Assembly: GCF_000149955.1 (NCBI RefSeq)
Contig: NC_030998.1
Location: forward strand, 1,679,621 to 1,743,620
Source: Fusarium oxysporum f. sp. lycopersici 4287
Taxonomy: Eukaryota; Ascomycota; Sordariomycetes; Hypocreales; Nectriaceae
Length of the DNA: 64,000 nucleotides
Direction of reading: 5' to 3'
In this document: one piece after another, positions 1-9,878 of the stretch
Position numbering within the stretch: the first letter of the stretch is position 1
How the letters are laid out: each line of letters opens with the position of its first letter
Program-made: the position numbers and the translations under genes
The notes under the pieces: generated by a model
Database searches by the model: none
Told to the model about the DNA's origin: nothing
What the model saw: the letters and a program-made list of their open reading frames with translations, nothing else

Positions 1-430
1 ATTCTAAGTTATCTAATAAGAAAAAAAGGCCTTATATAAGGTCTTTTATAAGCTAAAAAGATTAACTAAGAAGAAAAAGAAAGAGGTTATATAACTAATT
101 AGGTAAAATTAGGATTAAATTATATTCTTAATTAATATATAAATAGTAATTTACTAAGGAGATAACTGCTATAAAGGCTATAAAGAAAGCTCTAATAACT
201 AAAGGCAGCTTAAATAAGGCATATTTAACTTCTAGGTAAGGTATATAGCTTTCAGATTTATTAATAAATACTGACATATAAGCAAAGTTTGGCCTGATAA
301 AGGTTTTATAATAATACATATATCGGTGCTATCAGGGCTAAGAAGAAGGCTAGAAAGATGGTTTAGAGCAATCAGAAGGTCATAGCGGTATCGAGTTTAT
401 GAGTCAGTCTTAAGGTTAGAAAATACACTT
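1..430. repeat. AT-rich tract, possibly RIP-degraded remnant
   Basis: The first ~430 bases are far richer in A+T than the rest of the window and are packed with TTA, TAT, TAA and TAG. Every frame is full of stops except one short minus-strand stretch (128-319) without recognisable motifs. This is the look of sequence hit by repeat-induced point mutation (CpA to TpA), a process known in many ascomycetes, so a dead transposon edge is likely. No terminal repeat or transposase motif is readable, so the element type is unknown. Confidence 0.45.
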
Positions 431-435
431 CTGAT

Positions 436-828
436 TTAACACAATGGCTGTAGTAGGAACTTCACGTGGTGGGAGATCTCAGGGAATGTTCGAGGGCGCG
501 ATTTATCTAGTTGTATTGTTGGGATCGAGACGAACGCTGGAAGATCGGACTTGGCTTGTTTAAAGTCAGGGATCCCTAGCATATTCTCTACCTGGTCATC
601 ATCATAGAGTGGTACAAAGGCCGGCCGAAAGGGAGGCCCATGTGAGCTCTTGATCTCATGCCGTCTCTGGATTCTTCGTAGTCTAGATAGAATCTTATCG
701 CGGTCACCGAAGATGTGATCAAGAAGAAGATCATGGACTATAGTCTGACGACAGTTAGCAATACGATCGAAGTTCATCCGCACCTCACTTGCCATGAACT
801 CCCCAAACGTAGAATGTTTGGTAGCCAA
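436..828 (-). CDS. Hypothetical 130-residue protein or gene fragment
   Basis: An open frame of 130 codons starts at ATG (828) and has normal amino-acid composition. It is rich in charged residues, with an arginine-rich stretch around residues 48-57 (SRLRRIQRRH). No signal peptide, membrane segment or known domain is recognised. It lies directly beside the AT-rich tract, so it may be the end of a larger decayed gene or repeat-borne sequence. No function is proposed. Confidence 0.3.
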   Translation of the reverse strand: MATKHSTFGEFMASEVRMNFDRIANCRQTIVHDLLLDHIFGDRDKILSRLRRIQRRHEIKSSHGPPFRPAFVPLYDDDQVENMLGIPDFKQAKSDLPAFVSIPTIQLDKSRPRTFPEISHHVKFLLQPLC

Positions 829-1250
829 ATGGCTGCAGTTCGATTGACTCGGTTAGCGTTGCTCTCAAGGGAAGACCGGAGATGACTGTACATCCACCTG
901 CAGGCGTAAGCGGCCGAGTCCTTTGGTTGCAGGTTTCAGCTGGGCCTAGACGCTGTAAGCTTATTGGGTCATATGAGAATGAGGCCTTCTACAACCGTAT
1001 GGGTGAGAGCGGGGTTACAAAAACATGCATGCTTCGAAGCCCAAAGATTCGGGCGAATTGATCTATAGCTAGATATTTATTTCAGCTAAGTAACCTTTCA
1101 TACATTCTTGGATTTGGATGAAAGCAGCAGATGCTGCCCCACGGCTTCAAGCAAGATACCGCAAAGAGAGGACCGTGGCGCTACTTGAAATGATGCGACA
1201 AAAATCAAATGCCATGTATTATCTATGTAAGTATAGAGAAGTGAACATTT
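829..1250. other. Intergenic, nothing recognised
   Basis: About 420 bases of ordinary base composition between the hypothetical frame and the 3' end of the lactonase gene. No supported gene or repeat is seen. Confidence 0.4.
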
Positions 1251-2702
1251 CTAATCATAGAGCTTGGGACCCGAAGCCCCTAGAGTGACATAGAACAACT
1301 TCGTCTGTCCAGTAATTATCATTCTTCCCTTACCAGCAAACTGGAAGTTAGCAGCAACCGTTCCGGTGTAGATCTTGCCGATGAGCTTGCCAGAGGGGTT
1401 CCAGACATGGACACCATCACCGCAGCCAGCATAAACACGACCCTTGGAGTCAGTGTGGACACCTGGAGAGGTCAGTATAAAACACGATAGAGGCACAGCA
1501 TACAGGACCTACCATCGGGGATGAATGAGGCAACGTAAGCAAAGGTCTTGCGGTTCTGAAGAGTACCGTCCTGGTTCACGTCGAAAGAGTAAACAGAAGC
1601 GGGAGAAGAGAGGTTGCGACCGTAGAAACCGAGAGCGATGCCAGTGTCGGTGACATAAACCTTCTTGCCGTCGGGGCCAAAGCCAATACCTGATCAATAT
1701 GAGTTGCTTGTACTTTACCATTCAATAAAAGACATACCGTTGGGAAGGGTAAAGTCATCAGCGACAACAGTAACAGCGCCGGTGTCAAAGTTGTAACGAT
1801 AGACTTGGTTTCGCAGACCAGGAACAGGACGGAAGTCTTGGAGATATCCGTAGAGGGTATCGGTGAAGTACAGGTCACCGTTCCTGGGGTTGATACCGAC
1901 GTCGTTGAGGGAGTTGAACTGACGACCAAAGTAGTTGTTGAGGAGGGCTGGTCAGGATTAGCTTAGAACATTGTCTTTTGAGTGTGCCTGCGACTCACTG
2001 GTGGTGTTGTAAGGAGGGAGAGGGTTCATGAGGTACAGCGCAGAGGGAACATCGTCACCTTGGCCTTCACCAGCGAAGATGATATTGCCCTTGTAGTACG
2101 TACCACCTAAGATCGAGAGGTTAGCCTTGTCTAGTATATATCACCCACTCAACTTGCCATTGGGGTTGATGACCTGAGGGTTCGAGTCAACAACTGTGAC
2201 CTTGACCTCATCCTGCTTGCCCTTGCGAACAGCATCGGCCTCCTTGAGGGAAATCTTCTGAATGATGGAAGATTTGTTCAAGCCAGTGCCTGCGGCAGGA
2301 GCGCCAGCATTCTGCACAAAGAACACCTCTTCAGTAGGAGGATACCATACGACAGCCTCATGGAAGATTGGGTCGGTGTCCGATGTTGCGATGAGGGTCA
2401 AAGAGGGGTCTTTTCCAATTACATCGTAAAACTCTTCATCGTAGACATGGAAAGGCTTCTCAACAAGAGACTCCTCAGTTACACCAGGCCAAGTGAAGAC
2501 CTACTCATAATTATTAGTAACAATCAGCAACGAGGCTGTAGTGACATACCAGAGAGTCATTGGCCACTGCAGGAGGTGGCACATCCTTCAAGACATTGAA
2601 CGACTTCTGATCAATAATCTGAGCCGTAGAAGGAAGCTTAGCAGCCACCGCGCCCAAAACAGGCACGAGAACCCCCGCAAGTACAGAAATGGAAGAAGGC
2701 AT
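1251..2702 (-). CDS. SMP-30/gluconolactonase-family lactonase, secreted, five introns
   Basis: Six exons read from ATG at 2702 to TAG at 1251-1253. The N-terminus (MPSSISVLAGVLVPVLGAVAAK) looks like a signal peptide. The body carries beta-propeller strands typical of SMP-30/gluconolactonase/LRE proteins: LNDVGINPRNGDLYFTDT, then NGIGFGPDGKKVYVTDTG, then VHTDSKGRVYAGCGDGVHVW. The family hydrolyses sugar or other lactones with a divalent metal held by Glu, Asn and Asp; the N-D pair in the LNDV segment and the D in VTDTG are candidate ligands. Introns are 50-70 nt with GT-AG ends. The substrate is unknown; a secreted lactonase could act on plant or microbial lactones. Its 5' side faces a 1.4-kb intergenic region shared with the next, divergent gene. 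Confidence 0.85.
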
Positions 2703-4097
2703 GACGAATGAGTGCTTGGTGTGACAGGACCCAAGACAGCTGGTTGCGGCACTTTTAATATGCGCAATGAATCGGTCGCTGCGAACTCATCATCTCCGCC
2801 TGAAATGACAGCGACGAGGCATTAACGAGGGTTGTCTCGGCGTTGTACTCCAAGAACGTGCAAGATCTGCAGCGTTAAGCTTAAGCTAGCGTGGGTCGCC
2901 GGTTTACGCGGGTCAATCAGCGCTTCGGCACTGGGGATCGAGGTAGTAGAATGTGGGGAAATTAGCATGTTTAGAGTTTGGGAGAGTTACGTAGCCGAGA
3001 GGAAAAGCAGATGTTGGTCCGTTGAGCAGGGGAAGAATAACTTACGATTGAGGAAGTTCTAGACTGACTCGGGGATCTGGGGGTGTCTTCCGGACAGGGC
3101 TGATCGGGAGAAAAGAAGGGAATTACCCTGAAAAGAATCGGTATAAACCCTGCTTACAGGGGCCTTGAATCAATGTCGAACTGAACCAACGACCAATAAC
3201 CAACGCAACCTCCTATAACCTGCATCCACGCCACAACTACATAATGTGGTTCCAGTTCCTTGGCAGCGGCACATTCTCAACAAGAAGGGTTGTTTTTTAT
3301 TAATAACCGACCGAAACTGCCGCTGAATAACGGACACGAGTGGGAAGGGAAAGCACTGCGATTGGAGGTCTTTTCGACACCAGCTGAAATCGTGGCTTAC
3401 GCTTGGAAAGGTCCCTGCTGTGAAAATTACGACTTGCTCAATTGAGTAGGTGTGAAATCCTGGTGTGACGCACTTCTGCGGCATATGGCGAAGGAACTTT
3501 CCGAGATGGTGCGTGAGAGGATTGACGATCTTTTCACTTTGCAGAACAAACGATGCAGATATGTCAGATCTCAGGATTTCATCTCATCTCTACCATGGCC
3601 TTGGTAACGATACCCTTGGTATTTTTTTCTTCTGTACGGAGTAGCAAGACGACGATCGTAGTACAACTGTCGTATCAGCCCATGAACCCCTTCGACAGCT
3701 GAGGCAGGGATGTAACCAACATGCAGAAAAATAGAGTTTGAGTTTGATTAGCCAAAACTGCCAACCTTGAACTTTATCAGAGCAAAAGATCCAGTCACGA
3801 AATGAGCTTAGCATGGAATTGTCAGTTGCGTGATATGGAAGGAGGAAACTGGATGGTGAGACCGCCACCAGAGGGAGAGAAGAAGGACGTTGAGAAAGAG
3901 GGTGTTTTCAGTTTTACTTAAGACCTTTGCAATACCGACAGCCAACAAATAATTGTTGGTTCTGTGTTTTCAATCCCAGTTACTGCTGAAGCAGGGCATC
4001 GCTTCCTTTTATTCCATTCAATTCACTCGTTTTATTACCCCATTTCCCCGTCTGCCGATCGATCTCTATCCCCGTCCCATCACCGCACCGAAATGAC
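2703..4097. promoter_or_regulatory. Divergent intergenic region between lactonase and membrane protein
   Basis: Roughly 1.4 kb of mixed composition without a supported gene. The last 100 bases (about 3995-4090) are pyrimidine-rich on the plus strand, as is common in fungal core promoters. A 9-base near-palindrome TACGGAGTA is at 3635-3643 and recurs at 59678-59686. Confidence 0.4.
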
Positions 4098-4140
4098 ATG
4101 GCAGAAATCAACACCAAAAGCGGCGCCGTCGCAATCGTGA
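4093..4140 (+). promoter_or_regulatory. Overlapping upstream ORF at the start of the membrane-protein gene
   Basis: An ATG at 4093 lies only five bases before the main ATG at 4098 and is in another frame. It opens a 15-codon frame ending in TGA at 4138-4140. The upstream ATG has A at -3, the main one has G at -3 and G at +4. If both are on the mRNA, ribosomes that start at the first would miss the main frame, so it could lower translation. Whether the transcript includes 4093 is inferred. Confidence 0.4.
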
Positions 4141-5189
4141 TCTGCGTCTTTATCAGCATCGCATTCTACAATGTCCTCGAGCTCAATGCCTACATCTTCA
4201 GCAGCTTCAAGAAGCGCAGCGGACTTTACTTCTGGAGTTTAGTCATTGCGACTTGGGGTATTGCCTTCAATGGAACGGGTTACCTTATCCTACACCTGTC
4301 GCTGTCGGCGCAGACGTATCTTTACTCGACGCTTATACTCATTGGATGGTGTACTATGATAACGGGACAGTCTGTTGTTTTGTATTCGCGGTTGCATATT
4401 GTTATGCATAATCAGAAGAGGTTGAGGATGGTGTTGTATATGATCATCTTCAATGCCACCTGGTTGCATCTCTCTATAATCATCCTTGTTTACGGCGTCG
4501 GATCGTCGAACCCGAAACCTTTTCAGAAACCTTACGAGGTCTTTGAGAAGATCCAACTCAGCGTCTTCTTTGTCCAGGAACTCATCATCTCGGGCTTGTA
4601 CGTCTGGGAGACAAGCAAACGCCTTAGACTAGAGAAGAGTGTCGGCAACACCAAGACGCGCATGGTATTGAACCATCTCCTCATCGTCAACGTCCTCGTC
4701 ATCCTCCTCGACGTCTCCATCCTCGCCCTCGAATTCGCGAACCTTTTCGACATCCAGACCGCCTGGAAGCCACTCGTATACAGCGTCAAGCTCAAGCTCG
4801 AGTTCAGCATCCTCAACCGTCTCGTCGAACTTACTCGCGGAAGAAACGAAAGTTCTTACGGTCGCAGTCACAATGCCACACACCATGACGACGTCGGCTT
4901 GGAGACGTTGAATCGCGACCGGCGGAAGCATACTGGGCCTCAGGGAACGATTACTGGAGAGTATGAGGTTCGCGTTGGGAAGGGTGAAGAGAGCCATCGT
5001 GTATTCGGCAATGAGTCGAGTCTGGTCAAGACAACCGAGATATCAGTCCATAGCGAGAGATATCCGGGTCATGCTGATCACGACAGGGGTAGTTTGGAGG
5101 GAGAAGGATCGGGTGATCTGCAGCATGTACCGAGAGGAAGTGCATCGTCGGCGTCTTCTGAAGTACAATTCGCCAAGTACGGCAACTAA
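4098..5189 (+). CDS. Seven-helix integral membrane protein (DUF7703-like)
   Basis: A single-exon frame of 363 residues. The first ~240 residues hold about seven hydrophobic segments (for example AVAIVICVFISIAFYNVL, LYFWSLVIATWGIAFNGTGY and LLIVNVLVILLDVSILAL), followed by a hydrophilic tail of ~120 residues rich in Ser, Gly, Glu and His. This matches a fungus-specific seven-TM family annotated as DUF7703, with a GPCR-like layout (short N-terminus, long cytosolic tail). No ligand or partner can be named. The ATG at 4098 is preceded by an overlapping short upstream frame at 4093. The tail has many Ser/Thr that could be phosphorylated (inference). Confidence 0.7.
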   Translation: MAEINTKSGAVAIVICVFISIAFYNVLELNAYIFSSFKKRSGLYFWSLVIATWGIAFNGTGYLILHLSLSAQTYLYSTLILIGWCTMITGQSVVLYSRLHIVMHNQKRLRMVLYMIIFNATWLHLSIIILVYGVGSSNPKPFQKPYEVFEKIQLSVFFVQELIISGLYVWETSKRLRLEKSVGNTKTRMVLNHLLIVNVLVILLDVSILALEFANLFDIQTAWKPLVYSVKLKLEFSILNRLVELTRGRNESSYGRSHNATHHDDVGLETLNRDRRKHTGPQGTITGEYEVRVGKGEESHRVFGNESSLVKTTEISVHSERYPGHADHDRGSLEGEGSGDLQHVPRGSASSASSEVQFAKYGN

Positions 5190-5784
5190 GATAAGATAAT
5201 AATACAGCGTTTGTCATCTGCATTACCATTGTCGGAGTATGAAGTCATTGCGATGGCGTGATTGTTACTCGGGCGTGACAGGGTTTCTCGACGAATTTCC
5301 ATATCGCAGCAATTAGACTATTGCTGTTGATGCCAAGTCTATTTCTCTCTGATTCTTAAGCATGGCATAGGGGCTGATATCAGCCATTTCACCGCTCAAG
5401 CCGGGGCAGTCGTATCGTTAAAGTCCGGAGTTATCGGGTAAGCCAAATGGCTCACATCATCCAACCAATCGTACATCAACAAACTCTAAACTAGACTCCT
5501 TGAAACACGTTACTATTGTATCATCGTGCAATAGTATCTAGCTAAACCGTGGCTCTGGCTGATGATCACGCTTGCACCACATACCCTGATCATGTCAAAG
5601 TTTGATTGCCGAGACATGGAGCCTGATGACCAAGCCAGTACTACTATCGGCACCATGAAGATCAAAGAATAGTTTGAATCTGAAAATTATAAAAGCTCAT
5701 GGGAAGCATACCTACCGGCTTTCTATTTAATAAACTCATCTCTTCTTCAGAAGTTCACCAAACAATCATCACAACATCTCCAGC
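5190..5784. promoter_or_regulatory. Intergenic and promoter of the SDR gene, with TATA box
   Basis: About 600 bases with no gene. A clear TATAAAAG stands at 5688-5695, about 97 bases before the ATG of the next gene, so it is the likely TATA box. Confidence 0.5.
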
Positions 5785-6804
5785 ATGTCTCGCTACACTG
5801 AAGTTCACGCCAAGCCCCAAGGTCCTGGTGACGCAAGACCTACAGCACTTCAAATCGCCAAAGACGAAGACCTTCTTGGCAAACTCAAAGGCACGGTCGT
5901 ACTAATCACAGGCGGCAACCAAGGTATCGGCCTCGAAACCGCCCGAGCTCTTCATGCAACTGGAGCAACGGTTTATATCACCGCAAGATCTCCGGAGAAG
6001 ATTGAGCAGGGCATCAACGATATTATTTCATGGACCGAAGCAAAGTCGGAGGCACCTGTATACGGAATCGAACTTAGGCTTGACTCGTTCAAGTCCGTAC
6101 GAGCCGCTGCCGAAGACTTCCTGGCCAAGGCTGATAAGCTGAACATTCTTATCCTCAACGCAGGAGTCATGGCTACTCCTGAGGGTAGAACCGAAGAGGG
6201 CTTCGAGACACAGTTTGGAACAAATCATCTTGGACACTTTCTTCTGTTCCAACTTCTCAAGCCAGCTCTTCTGGCAGCCATCACGCCTTCTTTCCAATCA
6301 CGTGTCATCTCCGTCGCGTCAAAGGCTCACCGCTTTGGTGGTATACGCTGGGATGACTTCAACTTCGAGAAGGAAGCTTACAACCCTTGGCTCGCATATG
6401 CTCAATCCAAAACGGCGAATATCTACTTCGCGACCGAGCTTGACAGACGGTATGCCGATCAAGGCCTTCACGGCTTGTCGGTGCATCCTGGGTATATACT
6501 TACCAACCTGGGGAAATATGTTGATCTGAGCACGATTGACTTGGATGGGCCTATCAAGAATGCTTTGAGGAACAAAGCTCAAGGCGCTGCTACGACTGTT
6601 TATGCGGCAGTTAGTAAGGATTGGGAGGGTCGTGGTGGGAAGTATCTGGCTGATTTCGTGGAGGAAAGACCGGTGAGGCCGGGTGTAGAGCCGACATCGC
6701 CTGAGCTTGGACATGCTGCATGGATCTATGACGAGGAGGCAGAACGAAAACTCTGGGAGCTGTCGGAGAGGCTCGTTGGATTGCATACTTCCCAGGAGTA
6801 CTAA
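5785..6804 (+). CDS. Short-chain dehydrogenase/reductase (WWOX/TIC32-like)
   Basis: Intronless, 339 residues. It shows the classical SDR layout: cofactor loop TGGNQGIG at residues 42-49, NAG at 125-127, a serine-rich strand VISVASKAHR (S179 is the likely catalytic Ser), and YAQSK with catalytic Y205 and K209. An Arg just after the first strand (TARSP) suggests NADP(H) preference. The LSVHPGYILTNL segment is typical of fungal WW-domain-oxidoreductase-like and retinol-dehydrogenase-like SDRs, which reduce or oxidise small carbonyls or alcohols. The substrate is not predictable. No signal peptide or TM segment is seen. A TATA box sits 97 bases upstream. Confidence 0.85.
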   Translation: MSRYTEVHAKPQGPGDARPTALQIAKDEDLLGKLKGTVVLITGGNQGIGLETARALHATGATVYITARSPEKIEQGINDIISWTEAKSEAPVYGIELRLDSFKSVRAAAEDFLAKADKLNILILNAGVMATPEGRTEEGFETQFGTNHLGHFLLFQLLKPALLAAITPSFQSRVISVASKAHRFGGIRWDDFNFEKEAYNPWLAYAQSKTANIYFATELDRRYADQGLHGLSVHPGYILTNLGKYVDLSTIDLDGPIKNALRNKAQGAATTVYAAVSKDWEGRGGKYLADFVEERPVRPGVEPTSPELGHAAWIYDEEAERKLWELSERLVGLHTSQEY

Positions 6805-7535
6805 GCAGAACACTTGGGAAGAGATCCGTTCGTTGGAGTGGCTTACCCGCATGGTGCCTGAACTGGTAAAGCTGGTAGTCGGAGCTCTTCAAGCCATTGC
6901 TAGACTGGCTGGATTACGTTGAGATCCCTCTGCTGTAGAGATAGCAATATATGATGCGTAATAGCCACCTCGAGCAAGAGTTGCAGTGGTCTCATGATTC
7001 GTAATCACTTGAAAGTAATTAACACGGTTCTTGAAAGGACCTCTGATTACATTTATAGGATAGAAACCCAACTGGCATTAGAAGTCGCTGTGTCTCCTCT
7101 CACGTGCTTGGGCCAAGTAACTGAACCTCGGTACAACACTCGGGAAGTTGTTCACGAGGAACAATTTACGCCTCAATTGGGCATTAAATTATCCCTACTT
7201 AGTATTGCAGATCAGGTTTTGGGATACATTTGGCAACAAATGCCAATATGGATGTGGAGAAGGGTTACCTTCCCTTCCTGCATGTAGCAATGTTTGGTTC
7301 TGTTAAGTGATACCTACTTGATGCGGCTAGCTTAGATCCAAGAAATACAAATCAACAAAATGAAAGAGATCTACTTGATAAAATGGGATTATTGCTCCAG
7401 TTGTTTCGGTACGAACGGCTACCGGCTTAAGACAGGCTTCATTTCTTTTACCACCAACTTTCCTTTGGCCAGACCTGTCAGATACTGGCCTGGTGCATAA
7501 ATCCAGGCGACCCATATACAGCTATCTTCACTGAC
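6805..7535. other. Intergenic, promoter of the GH5 gene
   Basis: About 730 bases of ordinary composition with short spurious frames only. It must hold the promoter for the plus-strand GH5 gene. No clear motif stands out. Confidence 0.4.
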
Positions 7536-9089
7536 ATGCTTTCTGACTCCGTAGCGGTATGGCTTCTGGCCTTATCGTGCACCGAGATTCCAAGAGTATT
7601 GGCCCAAGATCCAGAGGGCTGGTACGAGACTCATCCAAATATGGCTCGGATCAAGCATGTGAACCAGGATACTCATCAGATCGTTGACGAGTATGGACGA
7701 ACTAGGTTCTTTCACGGGACAAACGTCGTCATGAAGGAGGCGCCATGGTACAGGCCCTTTGAGTGGACTCCAGGTGTCTCGTCATTCGGCGAACGAGATG
7801 TTCAGAATATGCACGACTTGGGGCTGAATATTGTCCGGCTTGGTCACAGTTGGGCTGGTGCTGAACCAGTTCGCGGCGAGTACAATCAAACGTTCTTGGA
7901 TATCATGAAGAAGCAGACAAAGCTGGCAGAAGAACACGGTATCTATGTGCTGGTGGACGTGCACCAAGATGTATTGGCTAAACAGCTTTGCGGACATGGT
8001 GTACCTGATGTGAGTAAGCAATGAACCCTTTATATCTTGCACCAACTAACATTAAGTCAGTGGTTTGTCAAGAAGAACTGGGTTACAGGATTCAGAAGAT
8101 TCCCGTTTCCTCAGAAGCTGAAGCCATTCACCACTGACACAAACGGCTTTCCTTCGCCCCAATCCCAATGCAATACTATAGACTGGTCACTGAGCTACTT
8201 ATCTGTAGCTGTTGGAAATGCGTTTGGAAGACTTTACAATAACTTCGACGGTCTGGGAGACGCATTCGCTGCGTACTGGAAGAAACTAGCCTCGGAGTAT
8301 GTTGACACTACTAATATCGTGGGGTACAATCTACTCAACGAGCCCTGGGCTGGCGACACATACGCCGACCCGACACTGCTTGTGCCAGGAGTTGCCGACC
8401 GTAAAGCCTTGGAGGGTCTTTGGAACCGAGCATCTAAACAGATACGCACGGTTGACAATGATACGCTTATCTGGTTCGAGGGCACTACCTTCGATGTTCT
8501 CTCAGGCTTCAACAACGTACCTCTCGGCGACGGATCCAAGACGGTACACTCATTTCACTACTATAATCCCCCTCAACTGGGCCCGTTAAAAGATACACTT
8601 TACAACCGACACAAAGACAATGTGCGACTCAAGACCGCCGGTGTTCTTACGGAGTTGACGTTCTGGATGGGTGATGATAAGCAGATGGCTGGGGTAGCGG
8701 AAGCGGTGGCAGCGACTGATGCAAGCATGGTATCCTGGATCGGATGGGCATATGAGAATCTGTATAATGGAACATCGGGCAAGCCATACTCAGAGCTAGA
8801 GAAGCACTACAGCCGTGCGTACCCGGCGGCAATCGCAGGGACGCCTACTTCATTTGGCTTTGATGCGACTTCGGGTATCTTCAAGCTGAACTTCACAAGC
8901 GATCCTAACATCGGTGCACCGACTGAGATCATTCTACCTATTTCTACGTTTCCGAACGGGTATGAGGCTCGAGTTCTACCGAGTGGCAGCCTGTTGCAAT
9001 ACAAGCCTAACGATCGCACCCTGGCCTTGTTTACATCCAGGGCTCTCAAGCAGGAAACGGAGATATCTGTTGAGATTTCCACCAAATGA
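7536..9089 (+). CDS. Secreted GH5 endoglycoceramidase-like glycosidase, one intron
   Basis: Two exons (7536-8009 and 8061-9089) joined by a 51-nt GT-AG intron give a 500-residue protein. The N-terminus is a signal peptide ending near VLAQ. GH5 marks follow: the FHGTNVVMKEAPW strand, LGLNIVRLGHSW, a VDVHQD strand, the acid/base motif LLNEPW (E252) and the probable nucleophile E356 in GVLTELTFW. The C-terminal ~90 residues look like the beta-sandwich domain seen in endoglycoceramidases, which cut the bond between glycan and ceramide of glycosphingolipids. A steryl-glucosidase or other GH5 subfamily role is possible. As a secreted enzyme it could act on host, fungal-rival or own glycolipids. Confidence 0.82.
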
Positions 9090-9241
9090 GATTTTATAAC
9101 TTCTTTACCTTATACAATGAAATTTCCCTATGTCTAGATAACCATGCTCTCTTCGCCTTATATATAAATTATGCCTTAACATTACTAACCCTAACGCGCA
9201 TACCGTAGAGTAGATAAGCGATTGAAAATGATGTTGGTAGA

Positions 9242-9634
9242 CTAAAAAATACGAGCACGGTAGTATGACCAGCTTTTCTTGGCCCCGTGCTGTATGAGTA
9301 GATCTATGATAGCCTTTTTGCAGTTCTTTACGGCTATCATCAAGCATGCCACACCATGTTTATCTTCTGCCTCAGCATTGGCCCCTATCTGGAGAAGAAG
9401 CGCCACTACCGCTTCGTGATTACATCTCACAAAATGCACCAGTGCTGTATCCCCTGAATCATCCATAGTCTCGATGGTGGCGCCTTCTTCAAGCAAGACT
9501 TCGACCACGGCTTCATGGCCTCCTTTGGGGGCCTCTATCAGAGCTGCAGGCGCACCGAGTGATGTGCTGTCAAGTTGAGCCTGACGCTTGCTGATAAAGC
9601 TCAGCCATTGGCGCAACATTTTCGTACCAAGCAT
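9242..9634 (-). pseudogene. Orphan ankyrin-repeat fragment
   Basis: A 130-codon frame with about three ankyrin units: GGHEAVVEVLLEEGATIETMDDSGDT..., NHEAVVALLLQIGANAEAEDKHG, and CKKAIIDLLIQHGA. A stop lies just upstream of the ATG, and no N-terminal effector domain (NACHT, patatin, HET) is found nearby. Ankyrin repeats normally form a long protein-binding stack, so three alone suggest the tail of a lost larger gene, though a tiny ankyrin protein cannot be excluded. It ends about 150 bases downstream of the GH5 gene's end, on the other strand. Confidence 0.5.
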
Positions 9635-9878
9635 GAGGGCTTAACATAGCCCCCAAGTCTGTTAGTCTCCGCTCGTGACTTGGGAAGACACGTATCTGTG
9701 GCACATGAGACTTCTAAAAACGTAGCAAGCGTTCTTGGCTTAATGCTACTTCTAGTGGTCCGGTCTTATCAGAACGTACGTTTCTATGTGTGACAAAGGC
9801 TATGAAGACGATGGCATTAAGATATCGGTTTCACTGAAAGAGGTTCTCTTAGTACAGTAAAGCCTAGCTGAATGTTGC

